Assembly: GCA_023953775.1 (NCBI GenBank)
Contig: JAMLJD010000033.1
Coordinates: forward strand, 1 to 44,988
DNA length: 44,988 bases
Direction of reading: 5' to 3'
Source: Rhizobiaceae bacterium
GTDB taxonomy: Bacteria > Pseudomonadota > Alphaproteobacteria > Rhizobiales > Rhizobiaceae
Part shown: in pieces, positions 15,211 to 24,231 of the stretch
Layout: each line of letters begins with the position of its first letter
How positions within the stretch are numbered: the first letter of the stretch is position 1
Notes under the pieces: model-generated
What the model was told of the DNA's origin: nothing
The model's database searches: none
Seen by the model: the letters and a program-made list of their open reading frames with translations, nothing else
Translations under genes and position numbers: made by a program

Positions 15211-15239
15211 CTTATAATAGGGGCCGGCCCGATAAGCAA
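15211..15239 (-). promoter_or_regulatory. Candidate promoter for rpmI-rplT
   Basis: On the minus strand TTGCTT (15234-15239) and TATAAG (15211-15216) are separated by 17 bases. They lie in the 188-base gap between infC and rpmI and would give a leader of about 115 bases. Confidence 0.5.
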
Positions 15240-15277
15240 CCGATATTGCGGCGTGAGGATCGAAGTGCGACGCCGCG

Positions 15278-15814
15278 TCAGCGCGGCGCCAGCACCATCA
15301 TCATCTGGCGGCCTTCGAGCTTCGGCTCGGCTTCCACCTTGGCAATCTCGCCGACTTCCTCGCGCACCTTGTTCAGGAGCTGCATGCCGAGTTCGAGATG
15401 CGCCATCTCGCGGCCACGGAAGCGCAGCGTGAGCTTGACCTTGTCGCCCTCGTCGAAGAACCGGCGCACCGCCTTCATCTTCACCTCGTAGTCATGGGTG
15501 TCGATGTTCGGACGCATCTTGATCTCCTTGATCTCGATGGTCTTCTGCTTCTTGCGGGCCTCGGCGGCCTTCTTCTGGCTCTGGTATTTCAGCCTGCCAA
15601 GATCGGTGATCTTGCAGACGGGCGGATCGGAATTCGGCGCGATCTCGACCAGATCGAGGCCGGAATCCTCGGCCATCTGCAAGGCGTCCTGAATCGAAAC
15701 GATGCCCTTGTTCTGGCCTTCCTCGTCGATGAGCTGGACCCGGGGTACCCGGATCTCCCGATTGGAGCGCGGCCCTTCCTTGACGGTGGGGGGCGCTTTG
15801 AATGGTCTGCGAAT
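15278..15814 (-). CDS. infC: translation initiation factor IF-3 (AUU start)
   Basis: IF-3 binds the 30S subunit, keeps subunits apart and rejects non-standard start codons. The 178-residue product has the N-domain ([25 protein letters not shown]), the lysine-rich linker around [24 protein letters not shown], and the C-domain with RFRGREMAH. No ATG gives the right N-terminus. An AAGGAG ribosome site (15824-15829) stands 9 bases before an ATT codon at 15812-15814, which begins the protein as (M)[20 protein letters not shown]. An AUU start is the known device by which IF-3 represses its own translation, so the same autoregulation is likely here. The frame is open further upstream to 15907, but that extension would run through the ribosome site. 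Confidence 0.95.
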   Translation of the reverse strand: MRRPFKAPPTVKEGPRSNREIRVPRVQLIDEEGQNKGIVSIQDALQMAEDSGLDLVEIAPNSDPPVCKITDLGRLKYQSQKKAAEARKKQKTIEIKEIKMRPNIDTHDYEVKMKAVRRFFDEGDKVKLTLRFRGREMAHLELGMQLLNKVREEVGEIAKVEAEPKLEGRQMMMVLAPR

Positions 15815-15871
15815 GGTCGTGTACTCCTTGTGCCGTTTCTGACCGGGTCGGGTGCGGAATGCCGCGAACGG

Positions 15872-15901
15872 CCTATGTCGTGACGTTCCGGCGCGAGTCA
15901 A
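15872..15901 (-). promoter_or_regulatory. Candidate infC promoter
   Basis: On the minus strand TTGACT (15896-15901) and CATAGG (15872-15877) are 18 bases apart, about 57 bases before the infC start. The -35 element is good and the -10 element is weak. Confidence 0.4.
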
Positions 15902-16006
15902 TAGCACAGCCGACCGAATTAATCACCTGCCGGGCGGCGGAAAACCAAGAAAGGCGAGGGTTCAACTCGCGGCCGGTCCGTGGCATGACAGCGGCCGGAG
16001 GCGACG

Positions 16007-16780
16007 ATGGGCCAGGAAACGCGAACGAGTATTGACGTCGGCGGCAACGCGATCGCGGTGCGCCGGCGGGACGGCAGGACACCCGGCCTCGTCTGGCTCG
16101 GCGGCTACCGCTCCGACATGGCCGGCACCAAGGCCGAGACGCTCGACGGCTGGGCACGCGAGCACGGCCACGCCTGTCTGCGCCATGACTATTCCGGCCA
16201 TGGTGAATCCGGCGGCCGCTTCGAAGATGGCACGATTTCGCGCTGGCTGGGCGAGAGCCTCGCCGTGCTCCGCGCCTTTTCGGAGGGGCCGCAGATCCTC
16301 ATCGGATCGTCGATGGGCGGCTGGATCGCCCTGCGCATGGTCCAGGAACTCGACAAGGCCGGCGATGCGGACCGCGTCGCCGGGCTCGTGCTGCTCGCGC
16401 CGGCGCCCGACTTCACGGTCGAGCTGATGGAGCCGGAGCTGACCGGGGCGCAGAAGCGCAACCTCGAAACGAAAGGCTATTTCGAGGAGCATTCCGAATA
16501 CTCGCCCGAGCCCAACATATACACGCGGGCCCTGTTCGAGGACGGCCGGGCCAACCGGGTGCTCGACGGGATCGTCGACACGCATTGTCCGGTTCACATC
16601 ATCCAGGGCATGGCCGATCCGGACGTGCCGCACGCTCATGCGCTCAAGCTGGTCGAGCATCTGCCGGCCGACGACGTCACCCTGACGCTGGTCCGCGATG
16701 GCGACCACCGCCTGTCGCGGCCGCAGGACCTCGACCTTCTCCTGCGCGTCGTGGAGGGCATGGCCACCCGCGACTGGTAG
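16007..16780 (+). CDS. alpha/beta hydrolase, ABHD10-like
   Basis: This 257-residue serine hydrolase has the alpha/beta fold. The nucleophile elbow is Gly-Ser-Ser-Met-Gly (100-104, Ser102 the nucleophile), with the oxyanion region WLGGYRSDMAGTKA near residues 30-43. The acid is probably an Asp of GMADPDVP and the base the His of GDHRLSRP. The early segments (LGGYRSDM, LRHDYSGHGES) resemble ABHD10, which removes acyl groups from protein cysteines or from acyl glucuronides, so a thioesterase or carboxylesterase activity is likely; the substrate is unknown. It is divergent from infC, with 192 bases between the two starts. Confidence 0.85.
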   Translation: MGQETRTSIDVGGNAIAVRRRDGRTPGLVWLGGYRSDMAGTKAETLDGWAREHGHACLRHDYSGHGESGGRFEDGTISRWLGESLAVLRAFSEGPQILIGSSMGGWIALRMVQELDKAGDADRVAGLVLLAPAPDFTVELMEPELTGAQKRNLETKGYFEEHSEYSPEPNIYTRALFEDGRANRVLDGIVDTHCPVHIIQGMADPDVPHAHALKLVEHLPADDVTLTLVRDGDHRLSRPQDLDLLLRVVEGMATRDW

Positions 16781-16940
16781 AGGCGCGGTGCGATAGCCGC
16801 CGAATTACATCCGATTTTCCTAAATCGTTTCAAAGGATTGTCCGGTTTCCGGACGGTTTGTCTTGAATCGCCCGGATTCTTTTCCCATCTCGATTTCAGG
16901 CAGCCGGTCCGGTTGCCGATCAACGCAAGGAACGGATGAA

Positions 16941-17366
16941 ATGACAAACACCGCACTGATCCGTCCCGCCTGGACGCCCGCCACCATCGCGCTCATGGTG
17001 ATCGGCTTCATGGTGTTCTGGCCGCTCGGCCTCGCCATGCTGGCCTACATCCTGTGGGGCGACCGGCTCGACGGCTTCAAGCGCGACGTCAACAAGGCCA
17101 CCGACGGCATGTTCGCCGGTTGCCGCCGCGGCGCGCACCGCGCCCATCGCACCGGCAACGTCGCCTTCGACGACTGGCGCGAGAAGGAGCTCGAGCGGAT
17201 CGCCGAAGAGCGGCGCAAGCTCGAGGAGATGCGCGAGGAGTTCGACAGCTACATGCGTGAACTGCGCCGCGCCAAGGACCAGCAGGAGTTCGACCGCTTC
17301 ATGTCGGAGCGGGACAACCGGACCCGCGGCAAATCGGTCCCTGACACGAGCACCGACGAGGCCTGA
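16941..17366 (+). CDS. DUF2852 family membrane protein
   Basis: This 141-residue protein has one strongly hydrophobic segment near the N-terminus (about residues 12-40, with FMVFWPLGLAMLAYILWGDR) and then a long charged helical region (about 75-125, rich in Glu, Arg and Lys) likely to form a coiled coil. The N-terminal block ALIRPAWTPATIALM is typical of the DUF2852 family found in Hyphomicrobiales; no function is known. The start is ATG 16941 with AAGGA 9 bases upstream; a TTG at 16863 in the same frame is less likely. The gene ends at a strong terminator. Confidence 0.8.
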   Translation: MTNTALIRPAWTPATIALMVIGFMVFWPLGLAMLAYILWGDRLDGFKRDVNKATDGMFAGCRRGAHRAHRTGNVAFDDWREKELERIAEERRKLEEMREEFDSYMRELRRAKDQQEFDRFMSERDNRTRGKSVPDTSTDEA

Positions 17367-17388
17367 AGCCCGTTCCGCATCCAGATCG

Positions 17389-17416
17389 ACGGCGCCGCCA
17401 ACGCGGCGCCGTTTTT
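17389..17416 (+). terminator. Rho-independent terminator after the DUF2852 gene
   Basis: There is a perfect 10-bp stem (ACGGCGCCGC / GCGGCGCCGT) with a CAAC loop, followed by TTTTTGTTT on the plus strand. It ends 44 bases before the next start. Confidence 0.85.
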
Positions 17417-17459
17417 GTTTCTGCCTCGCCGCACCCGGCGAATCGTCTATTCTCGCGCC

Positions 17460-18218
17460 ATGGCATTCGGCCTTCTCAGACAAGCAGCTAAACCAGCACC
17501 CCGGCCGGTGGTCGAGGCCACCCATGAGGTCGCCGACCGCAGCCTGCCGCTCAGGATCGTCGAGAGCGAGCGGGCGCGGCGGCTGACGCTCAGGATCGAC
17601 GCGGGCGGCAGGGGGCTGCGCGTCACGGTGCCGCCCGGCATGCCGCGCCGCGAGATCGACCTGTTCCTCTCGCGCCACCAGGGCTGGCTCGAAGGCAAGC
17701 TCGCGAAACTCCCCGATCGGCCCCAGGTCAGGCCCGGCATAAAAATCCCCGTGCGCGGCACGCCGCACCTGATCGTCCACGAGCCGGGAACGCGCGGCAC
17801 GGTCGAGGTCGCCGAGGTCGACGGCCGGCCGGCGCTGGTGGTCCATGGCGACCGGCGGCATCTGACGCGCCGCGTCGCCGACTTCCTCAAGCGGGAAGCC
17901 AGGCGCGATATCGATGCGCTGGTGGCAAGGCACAGCGCGACGGTGGGGAGACGTGCGACGTCGGTGCGCTTCAAGGACACGACCAGCCGCTGGGGATCGT
18001 GCACGGCCGACGGCAAGCTCGCCTTTTCCTGGCGCATCATGATGGCCCCGCCGACGGTGATCGACTATCTCGTCGCGCATGAGGTCGCGCATCTGAAGGA
18101 AATGAACCACGGTCCGAAGTTCTGGGCGCTGTGCCGCCAGCTCTGCCCGCGTACCGACGAGGCCCGCGCCTGGCTCAAGCGCAATGGCGGCGCGCTGCAG
18201 GCTATCGGGTTCGACTGA
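17460..18218 (+). CDS. YgjP-like M48-type metallopeptidase (DUF45)
   Basis: This 252-residue protein has the YgjP/WSS1-like gluzincin signature: His207-Glu208-x-x-His211 within LVAHEVAHLKEMNHGPKFW, with His217 as an additional candidate ligand, and the family block DTTSRWGSCTADGKLAFSWRIMMAP before it. The N-terminal 130 residues form the usual beta-rich part. Members are predicted zinc proteases with poorly known substrates; some relatives act on DNA-protein crosslinks. ATG 17460 is used because the upstream in-frame TTG (17415) lies inside the terminator of the previous gene. It sits 63 bases before trpF and may be read with the trp genes. Confidence 0.85.
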   Translation: MAFGLLRQAAKPAPRPVVEATHEVADRSLPLRIVESERARRLTLRIDAGGRGLRVTVPPGMPRREIDLFLSRHQGWLEGKLAKLPDRPQVRPGIKIPVRGTPHLIVHEPGTRGTVEVAEVDGRPALVVHGDRRHLTRRVADFLKREARRDIDALVARHSATVGRRATSVRFKDTTSRWGSCTADGKLAFSWRIMMAPPTVIDYLVAHEVAHLKEMNHGPKFWALCRQLCPRTDEARAWLKRNGGALQAIGFD

Positions 18219-18281
18219 GCGTAGCACCGGACGTCCGCGCTTCCTCGACTCGCGACGCGACAGGAGGTAATGCATCGCGCC

Positions 18282-18941
18282 ATGGCACTCGACATCAAGA
18301 TATGCGGCCTGAAGACGCCGGACGCACTCGACGCCGCGCTTGCAGGCGGGGCGAGCCATGTCGGCTTCATCTTCTTTGGCAAGAGCCCGCGAAACGTCAC
18401 GCCGCAGAAGGCGGGAGAACTGCGCGAGGCCGCACGCGGAAAGGCGAGCGCCGTCGCGGTGACGGTCGATGCCGACGACGCCTTTCTCGACGCCATCGTC
18501 GCGGCCATGCGCCCCGACATGCTGCAACTCCACGGCAAGGAGACGCCGGAGCGGGTCGCCGCGGTGAAAGCGCGCTACGGGCTGCCGGCGATGAAGGCGA
18601 TCGCGGTCAGCGAGCCGGCCGACCTCACCGCCATCGATCCCTATCGCGGCATTGCCGACCGGTTCCTTCTCGATGCCAAGCCCCCCAGGGGCGCGGAGCT
18701 CCCCGGCGGCAACGGCGTCGCCTTCGACTGGCGGATTCTCGCCGGCCTTGACCCCGACATCGATTACATGCTTTCGGGAGGTCTCGATGCCGGCAATGTC
18801 GGCCGGGCGCTCGGCCTCGCCCGTCCGCGCGGCGTCGACATCTCGTCGGGTGTCGAGCGCGCACCAGGCGAAAAGGATACCGCGCTGATCGCCGAATTCT
18901 TCCACGCCATAGGCGCGGCGCGCGGCGGCAAGGCCGCCTGA
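18282..18941 (+). CDS. trpF: phosphoribosylanthranilate isomerase
   Basis: TrpF converts N-(5-phosphoribosyl)anthranilate to CdRP, the third step from chorismate to tryptophan. The 219-residue TIM barrel has the catalytic Cys8 in KICGL and Asp131 in LLDAKPP, and the phosphate-binding SGGLDAGN and GVDISSGVE loops. The start is ambiguous: AGGAGG (18262-18267) is only 2 bases before an ATG at 18270 and 14 bases before the ATG at 18282; the family N-terminus (MALDIKICG) favours 18282. It heads the trpF-trpB-orf92-trpA run. Confidence 0.95.
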   Translation: MALDIKICGLKTPDALDAALAGGASHVGFIFFGKSPRNVTPQKAGELREAARGKASAVAVTVDADDAFLDAIVAAMRPDMLQLHGKETPERVAAVKARYGLPAMKAIAVSEPADLTAIDPYRGIADRFLLDAKPPRGAELPGGNGVAFDWRILAGLDPDIDYMLSGGLDAGNVGRALGLARPRGVDISSGVERAPGEKDTALIAEFFHAIGAARGGKAA

Positions 18942-18953
18942 CAGGATGTGACC

Positions 18954-20174
18954 ATGAACAATCAAGCTTCCCCGAATTCCTTCCGCACCGGGCCGGACGA
19001 GGCCGGCATGTTCGGCATTTTCGGCGGCCGTTTCGTTGCCGAAACGCTGATGCCGCTGATCCTCGACCTGCAGGAGCACTGGGAAGCCGCCAGGAACGAT
19101 CCCGCATTCAAGGCCGAACTCGAGCATCTCGGGAAGCACTATACGGGCCGGCCGTCGCCGCTCTATTTCGCAGAGCGGCTGACCGAGCATCTCGGCGGCG
19201 CGAAGATCTACTTCAAGCGCGACGAGCTGAACCACACCGGCTCGCACAAGATCAACAACTGCCTCGGCCAGATCCTGCTCGCCAAGCGCATGGGCAAGAC
19301 GCGCATCATCGCGGAGACGGGCGCCGGCCAGCACGGCGTGGCCTCGGCGACCGTTTCGGCGCGGTTCGGCTTTCCCTGCGAGGTCTATATGGGCGCCACC
19401 GACGTCGAGCGTCAGGCGCCCAACGTGTTCCGCATGAAGCTGCTCGGCGCCAAGGTGCATCCGGTCACGGCCGGTCACGGTACGCTCAAGGACGCGATGA
19501 ACGAGGCGTTGCGCGACTGGGTCACCAATGTCGAGGACACCTACTATCTCATCGGCACGGCGGCGGGCCCGCATCCCTATCCGGAAATGGTGCGCGACTT
19601 CCAGTCGGTGATCGGCACGGAAGCGCGCGAACAGATCCTCGAGGCCGAGGGCCGGCTCCCCGACATGATCTGCGCGGCGGTCGGCGGCGGCTCGAACGCG
19701 ATCGGCCTGTTCCATCCCTTCCTCGACGACAAGGACGTACGGATTGTCGGCGTGGAGGCCGGCGGCAAGGGCCTGTCGGGCAACGAGCACTGCGCATCCC
19801 TGACGGCAGGGTCGCCGGGCGTGCTGCACGGCAACCGCACCTATCTGCTCCAGAACGAGGACGGCCAGATCAAGGACGGCCACTCGATCTCGGCCGGACT
19901 GGACTATCCGGGCATCGGGCCGGAGCATTCCTGGCTGCACGAAACGGGCCGCGTCGAATACGTGCCTATCATGGACACCGAAGCGCTGGAGGCGTTCCAG
20001 CTTCTCACCCGCGTCGAAGGCATCATTCCGGCGCTGGAGCCGAGCCATGCGCTGGCCGAGGTGGTCAAGCGGGCGCCGACAATGGGCAAGGACCAGATCA
20101 TCATCATGAATTTGTGCGGCCGCGGCGACAAGGACGTCTTCACGGTCGGCAGGATGCTGGGACACGAACTCTAG
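18954..20174 (+). CDS. trpB: tryptophan synthase beta chain
   Basis: TrpB joins indole and serine to form tryptophan with pyridoxal phosphate, as the beta subunit of the alpha2-beta2 complex. The 406-residue protein has the PLP lysine at 99 ([10 protein letters not shown]), the GAGQHG indole-site loop, and the phosphate-binding GGGSNAIG. The ATG at 18954 has AGGA 7 bases upstream; a GTG at 18948 is in frame but too close to it. It starts 12 bases after trpF. Confidence 0.98.
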   Translation: MNNQASPNSFRTGPDEAGMFGIFGGRFVAETLMPLILDLQEHWEAARNDPAFKAELEHLGKHYTGRPSPLYFAERLTEHLGGAKIYFKRDELNHTGSHKINNCLGQILLAKRMGKTRIIAETGAGQHGVASATVSARFGFPCEVYMGATDVERQAPNVFRMKLLGAKVHPVTAGHGTLKDAMNEALRDWVTNVEDTYYLIGTAAGPHPYPEMVRDFQSVIGTEAREQILEAEGRLPDMICAAVGGGSNAIGLFHPFLDDKDVRIVGVEAGGKGLSGNEHCASLTAGSPGVLHGNRTYLLQNEDGQIKDGHSISAGLDYPGIGPEHSWLHETGRVEYVPIMDTEALEAFQLLTRVEGIIPALEPSHALAEVVKRAPTMGKDQIIIMNLCGRGDKDVFTVGRMLGHEL

Positions 20175-20183
20175 GACCGATCG

Positions 20184-20462
20184 ATGTTCGCTGCGCTGCG
20201 GCGCTGGCTTGGGCTCGAACAGGCGCTTTGGGTGAGGCCGCGGGCGATGTCGTTCCTGGTCGGGCAGGATCCGCCGGAGATGCTCCGTCTCAAGGAAAGG
20301 CTGGAATTTCGGGACGAGAGCGACAACAGACGGGTGAGCTGGCATCGCGACCGAGAAACCGGTCAGGTCTGGAAGTGCCTCGTCAGCGATTATGAATTCT
20401 GGAATATGGAAAACTGGACGCCTGTTGCGGGCATAGATCGGGAAGCGCCGGAAAACCAATGA
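20184..20462 (+). CDS. small Trp-rich protein between trpB and trpA, unknown
   Basis: This 92-residue ORF is not recognised. It is supported by an AGGA ribosome site that overlaps the trpB stop and lies 7 bases before its ATG, and by an ATGA overlap of its stop with the trpA start. Six of 92 residues are tryptophan (8, 16, 53, 63, 73, 78), far above the usual proteome level of roughly 1 percent. The C-terminal half (about 50-80) looks like a small beta-sheet unit ([24 protein letters not shown]); the N-terminal part is basic and may be helical. No signal peptide or clear membrane helix. Position and coupling imply it is made with tryptophan synthase and that its translation affects trpA. It might bind the synthase, or act as a Trp-sensitive gate for trpA translation; both are inference. 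Confidence 0.7.
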   Translation: MFAALRRWLGLEQALWVRPRAMSFLVGQDPPEMLRLKERLEFRDESDNRRVSWHRDRETGQVWKCLVSDYEFWNMENWTPVAGIDREAPENQ

Positions 20463-21298
20463 CCACACGCATCGACCGCCGCATGGCGAAACTCAAGACC
20501 GAAGGGCGGGCGGCTCTCGTCACCTACATCATGGGCGGCGATCCCGACTACGACACGTCGTTGTCGATCATGAAGGCGCTGCCCCGGGCCGGCGCCGACA
20601 TCATCGAGCTCGGCATGCCGTTTTCCGATCCCATGGCGGACGGTCCGGCGATCCAGGCGGCCGGCCTCAGGGCGCTCAAAGGCGGCCAGACGCTGAAGAA
20701 GACGCTCGCCATGGCGGCCGATTTCCGCAAATCGGACGACGAGACGCCGATCGTGATGATGGGCTACTACAATCCGATCTACATCTATGGCGTCGAGACC
20801 TTCCTGAAGGACGCCATCGCCTCCGGCATCGACGGGCTGATCGTCGTCGACCTGCCGCCCGAGATGGACGAGGAGCTGTGCATTCCGGCACTGAAGGCAG
20901 GGATCAACTTCATCCGCCTCTCGACGCCGACGACCGACGAAAAGCGCCTCCCGAAGGTGCTGCAGAATACGTCCGGCTTCGTCTATTACGTCTCGATGAC
21001 CGGCATAACGGGCTCGGCCCTGCCGGACACCTCCAGGGTCGCGACCGCGGTCGCGCGCATCAAGGCCCATACCGACCTTCCGGTCTGCGTCGGCTTCGGC
21101 GTCAAGACCGCCGAGCAGGCGCGCGTGATCGGGGCTTCCGCCGACGGCGTCGTCGTCGGCACGGCAATCGTCAACGCCGTCGCCAACGTGATCGGCAAGG
21201 ACGGCAAGGTGACGGCCGATCCGGCCGAGGCCGTCGCCACCCTGGTCGGCGGACTTGCCCAGGGCGCACGCGCGGCACGGCTTGCCTCCGCCGGATAG
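20459..21298 (+). CDS. trpA: tryptophan synthase alpha chain
   Basis: TrpA cleaves indole-3-glycerol phosphate and passes indole through a tunnel to TrpB. The 279-residue TIM barrel has both catalytic residues, Glu50 ([11 protein letters not shown]) and Asp61 (MADGP), and the [10 protein letters not shown] phosphate loop. The start overlaps the stop of the small Trp-rich ORF (ATGA), and no strong ribosome site of its own is seen, so translation is likely coupled to that ORF. Confidence 0.98.
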   Translation: MTTRIDRRMAKLKTEGRAALVTYIMGGDPDYDTSLSIMKALPRAGADIIELGMPFSDPMADGPAIQAAGLRALKGGQTLKKTLAMAADFRKSDDETPIVMMGYYNPIYIYGVETFLKDAIASGIDGLIVVDLPPEMDEELCIPALKAGINFIRLSTPTTDEKRLPKVLQNTSGFVYYVSMTGITGSALPDTSRVATAVARIKAHTDLPVCVGFGVKTAEQARVIGASADGVVVGTAIVNAVANVIGKDGKVTADPAEAVATLVGGLAQGARAARLASAG

Positions 21299-21444
21299 CG
21301 GCACCATCTAGAAGGGACCGGCCGCCGCGCCAGATCGCGCGGCGATAGACGTTCAGGCGACGATCTGATTACTTGGTCGGACATCGGAATACCGGTTTCC
21401 GCGCCGGTCTGACCTTCAAGCCCCCAGAATGGAAGGCTCATCCC

Positions 21445-22383
21445 ATGAACTGGATCACCAATTTCGTCCGGCCGAAGATCAATTCGATGCTCGGGCGCCG
21501 CGACATGCCGGAAAACCTCTGGATCAAATGTCCCGAGACTGGCGAGATGGTGTTCCACAAAGACCTCGAAGAGAACCAGTGGGTCATTCCCGCTTCCGGC
21601 CATCACATGCGGATCTCGGCCAGGGACCGGCTTCGCTACTTCTTCGACGACGGCAAGTACGAGGTGCTCGAGAACCCGAAAGTCGCGGTCGACCCGCTGC
21701 GCTTCCGCGACGAGAAGCGCTATACCGACCGGCTCAAGGAAGCCCGTGCGAAGACCGGCATGGACGATGCCGTGGTGAACGGGCTGGGCGAGATCGAGGG
21801 CCTGCCGGTCGTCGCAACGGTCCAGGATTTCGCGTTCATGGGCGGCTCGCTCGGCATGGCCGCCGGCGAGGCGATCATCCGCGCCTTCGAAACGGCGCTC
21901 GAGAAGAAGCGTCCGATGATCCTCTTCGCGGCATCGGGCGGTGCCCGCATGCAGGAGGGAATCCTGTCGCTGATGCAGCTGCCGCGCACCACGGTTGCCG
22001 TCGACCGCCTCAAGGAGGCGGGCCTTCCCTATATCGTCGTCTTGACCAACCCGACGACCGGCGGCGTGACGGCGTCCTACGCCATGCTGGGCGACATCCA
22101 CATCGCCGAACCCGGCGCGCTGATCGGCTTCGCCGGTCCCCGCGTGATCGAGAAGACGATCCGCGAGAAGCTGCCCGAAGGATTCCAGCGCGCCGAATAT
22201 CTGATGGAGCACGGCATGGTCGACATGATCGTGTCGCGGCTCGACATGAAGGCCACTGTCGCGCGCCTGCTCAGGCTGATGCTGAAGAAGCCGGACACGA
22301 AGGCGGAAACCCCGCCGCTCGACGGCGAGGTGCTCGTGCCGGCCCCGGCCGATGCCGGCGCCGAGACCGAGGCAAGCGCCTGA
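21445..22383 (+). CDS. accD: acetyl-CoA carboxylase carboxyltransferase subunit beta
   Basis: AccD with AccA transfers the carboxyl group from biotin to acetyl-CoA to make malonyl-CoA, the first step of fatty-acid synthesis. The 312-residue protein has the crotonase-like carboxyltransferase core ([47 protein letters not shown]). The N-terminal zinc ribbon present in E. coli is degraded: only the first cysteine remains (KCPETGE), and the second CxxC position reads PASG. The C-terminus is a low-complexity tail. ATG 21445 is chosen for GGAAGG upstream and the family start [12 protein letters not shown]. It follows trpA by 146 bases, so an own promoter is possible. Confidence 0.96.
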   Translation: MNWITNFVRPKINSMLGRRDMPENLWIKCPETGEMVFHKDLEENQWVIPASGHHMRISARDRLRYFFDDGKYEVLENPKVAVDPLRFRDEKRYTDRLKEARAKTGMDDAVVNGLGEIEGLPVVATVQDFAFMGGSLGMAAGEAIIRAFETALEKKRPMILFAASGGARMQEGILSLMQLPRTTVAVDRLKEAGLPYIVVLTNPTTGGVTASYAMLGDIHIAEPGALIGFAGPRVIEKTIREKLPEGFQRAEYLMEHGMVDMIVSRLDMKATVARLLRLMLKKPDTKAETPPLDGEVLVPAPADAGAETEASA

Positions 22384-22430
22384 TACGGCTTTCCCAGCGC
22401 TGAATATCGCGCCCATCCCGCAGGTCCGTC

Positions 22431-23765
22431 GTGACGACACTCAGTTCCGCTGAACGTGAAATCGAACGCCTGATGGCGCTGCACCCGAAGGGTTTCGACC
22501 TTTCGCTGGATCGGATCCGAAGGCTGCTGGCACGCCTCGGCGATCCGCAGGATCACATGCCTCCGGTGCTGCACATCGCCGGGACGAACGGCAAGGGGTC
22601 GGCCGCCGCGTTCTCGCGGGCGCTGCTCGAGGCCGGCGGCCATACCGTGCACGTCCACACCTCGCCGCATCTGGTCCGCTGGCACGAGCGCTACAGGCTC
22701 GGCGCGCCCGGCGGAGGCAGGCTCGTCGACGACCCCGTGCTCACCGATGCAATCCTTCGCGTCGCGGAGGCCAATCGCGGCGAGACGATCACGGTCTTCG
22801 AGATCCTGACGGCGGTCATGTTCGTGCTGTTTTCGGAGCACCCGGCAGAGCTGGCGATCGTCGAGGTCGGGCTCGGCGGCCGTTTCGACGCGACCAACGT
22901 CATCGCGCGGCCTGCCGTGTCGCTGATCATGCCGATCTCGCTCGACCACGAAGCCTATCTCGGCGATCGCGTCGAGCTGATAGCGGCCGAGAAGGCTGGC
23001 ATCATCAAGCCGGGGGTCCCGGTCGTTCTCGGCGCGCAGGAATACGATACCGTGCGCGACGTCATCGCCGACACCGCCGAGCGCCTGGAAGCGCCGCTGA
23101 TCGTCTATGGCGAGGACTATCTCGCCTATGAGGAAAACGGCCGGCTGATCTACCAGGACGACGGCGGCCTCATGGACATCACGCCGCCCAGATTGCCCGG
23201 ACGGCACCAGTTCGCCAATGCGGCCGCGGCGATCGCGGCGGTCAGGGCGGCGGGATTTGGCGTCGACCACCGCACCGCGGACACGGCGATGCAACGTGTC
23301 GAATGGCCCGGGCGGATGCAGCGCCTGACCGAGGGCACGCTCGTGGCCGAGGCCCCGGACGGTGCCGAGATCTGGGTTGACGGCGGCCACAACCCCGGAG
23401 CCGGCCTGGTGATTGCCGAAGCGATCGCCGAGCAGGAAGAGCGCTTTGCACGGCCCCTGTTCCTGATCACCGGCATGCTGAACACGAAGGACCAGGCGGG
23501 CTATTTTCATGCCTTCCATGGCATGGCCCGACACGTCTTCACCGTACCGGTCAACGAAAGCGATGCCGGCGTGGACAATGCCGAGCTCTCGGCAATCGCC
23601 AATCAGGCGGGGCTTTCGGCCGAACCCGTCAGTTCGGTCGCCAATGCCCTGCGGCTGCTGCGCGACAACTGGGACGCATCCGAGCCGCCACCGCGAATCC
23701 TGATCGGCGGATCGCTCTATCTCGTCGGAGAGGTCCTGGCGGAAAACGGTACGCCGCCGGGCTGA
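22431..23765 (+). CDS. folC: bifunctional folylpolyglutamate synthase / dihydrofolate synthase
   Basis: FolC adds glutamate to dihydropteroate and then extends the polyglutamate tail of folates. The 444-residue protein has the Mur-ligase fold: P-loop HIAGTNGKGSAA (about residues 44-55), the carbamylated-lysine and metal region VGLGGRFDATN, SLDHEAYLG, and the C-terminal ligase domain starting near VDGGHNPGA. The start is GTG 22431 with AGG about 7 bases upstream. It is 47 bases after accD and ends at a bidirectional terminator shared with trxA. Confidence 0.96.
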   Translation: MTTLSSAEREIERLMALHPKGFDLSLDRIRRLLARLGDPQDHMPPVLHIAGTNGKGSAAAFSRALLEAGGHTVHVHTSPHLVRWHERYRLGAPGGGRLVDDPVLTDAILRVAEANRGETITVFEILTAVMFVLFSEHPAELAIVEVGLGGRFDATNVIARPAVSLIMPISLDHEAYLGDRVELIAAEKAGIIKPGVPVVLGAQEYDTVRDVIADTAERLEAPLIVYGEDYLAYEENGRLIYQDDGGLMDITPPRLPGRHQFANAAAAIAAVRAAGFGVDHRTADTAMQRVEWPGRMQRLTEGTLVAEAPDGAEIWVDGGHNPGAGLVIAEAIAEQEERFARPLFLITGMLNTKDQAGYFHAFHGMARHVFTVPVNESDAGVDNAELSAIANQAGLSAEPVSSVANALRLLRDNWDASEPPPRILIGGSLYLVGEVLAENGTPPG

Positions 23766-23789
23766 TTGGCTGGTCCAGGCGCCAACGAA

Positions 23790-23814
23790 AAAAGCCCGGA
23801 CGTGCCGGGCTTTT
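23790..23814. terminator. Bidirectional terminator between folC and trxA
   Basis: There is a perfect 10-bp stem (AAAAGCCCGG / CCGGGCTTTT) with a 5-base loop, with T-runs on both strands. It serves folC from one side and trxA from the other. Confidence 0.85.
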
Positions 23815-23836
23815 CATCTATCCGATACTGCCGATA

Positions 23837-24157
23837 TCAGACGTTGCCGCCGATCCAGGCCGACAGCGCGGTCTTGGGCGCCGCGCCGACCTTCATATCG
23901 GCGACCTCGCCACCCTTGAACAGCATCAGCGTCGGGATCGAGCGCACGCCGAACTGCGCGGCCAGTTCAGGATTCTCGTCAATGTTGAGCTTGGCGATCT
24001 TCACCTTGCCGCCCATCTCGCTCGCGATTTCCTCAAGCGCGGGCGCGATCATCTTGCACGGACCGCACCATTCGGCCCAGAAATCCACGACCACCGGTTC
24101 GGACGAGTCGAGCACGTCGGTCTTGAAGTTGTTCTTGTCGATCTTGACGGTGGCCAT
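23837..24157 (-). CDS. trxA: thioredoxin
   Basis: TrxA reduces protein disulfides in the cytoplasm using electrons from thioredoxin reductase. The 106-residue protein has the active site Trp-Cys31-Gly-Pro-Cys34 in [11 protein letters not shown] and the conserved cis-proline in RSIPTLMLF. The frame is open upstream, but ATG 24157 gives the standard length. It is the last gene of the long minus-strand run and follows addA by 74 bases, as in many related genomes. Confidence 0.97.
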   Translation of the reverse strand: MATVKIDKNNFKTDVLDSSEPVVVDFWAEWCGPCKMIAPALEEIASEMGGKVKIAKLNIDENPELAAQFGVRSIPTLMLFKGGEVADMKVGAAPKTALSAWIGGNV

Positions 24158-24231
24158 GTCGGTTTCCTTCAGTCTTGAAGCGATAGCGCGCATGTGGGAA
24201 CGCCCTGACGCGCGTTCAAGGGAGCGTTTTG

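Noticed and set aside
16920..20468. Minus-strand open frame of 1182 codons opposite the DUF2852, YgjP and trp genes
   Set aside because: Long antisense frames are common in GC-rich coding DNA. The translation is low in family motifs, has repeated acidic/basic runs, and crosses several real genes and a terminator.
21318..21345. GC-rich hairpin between trpA and accD as a terminator
   Set aside because: There is a 7-bp stem but no T-run; the gap is as likely to hold an accD promoter.
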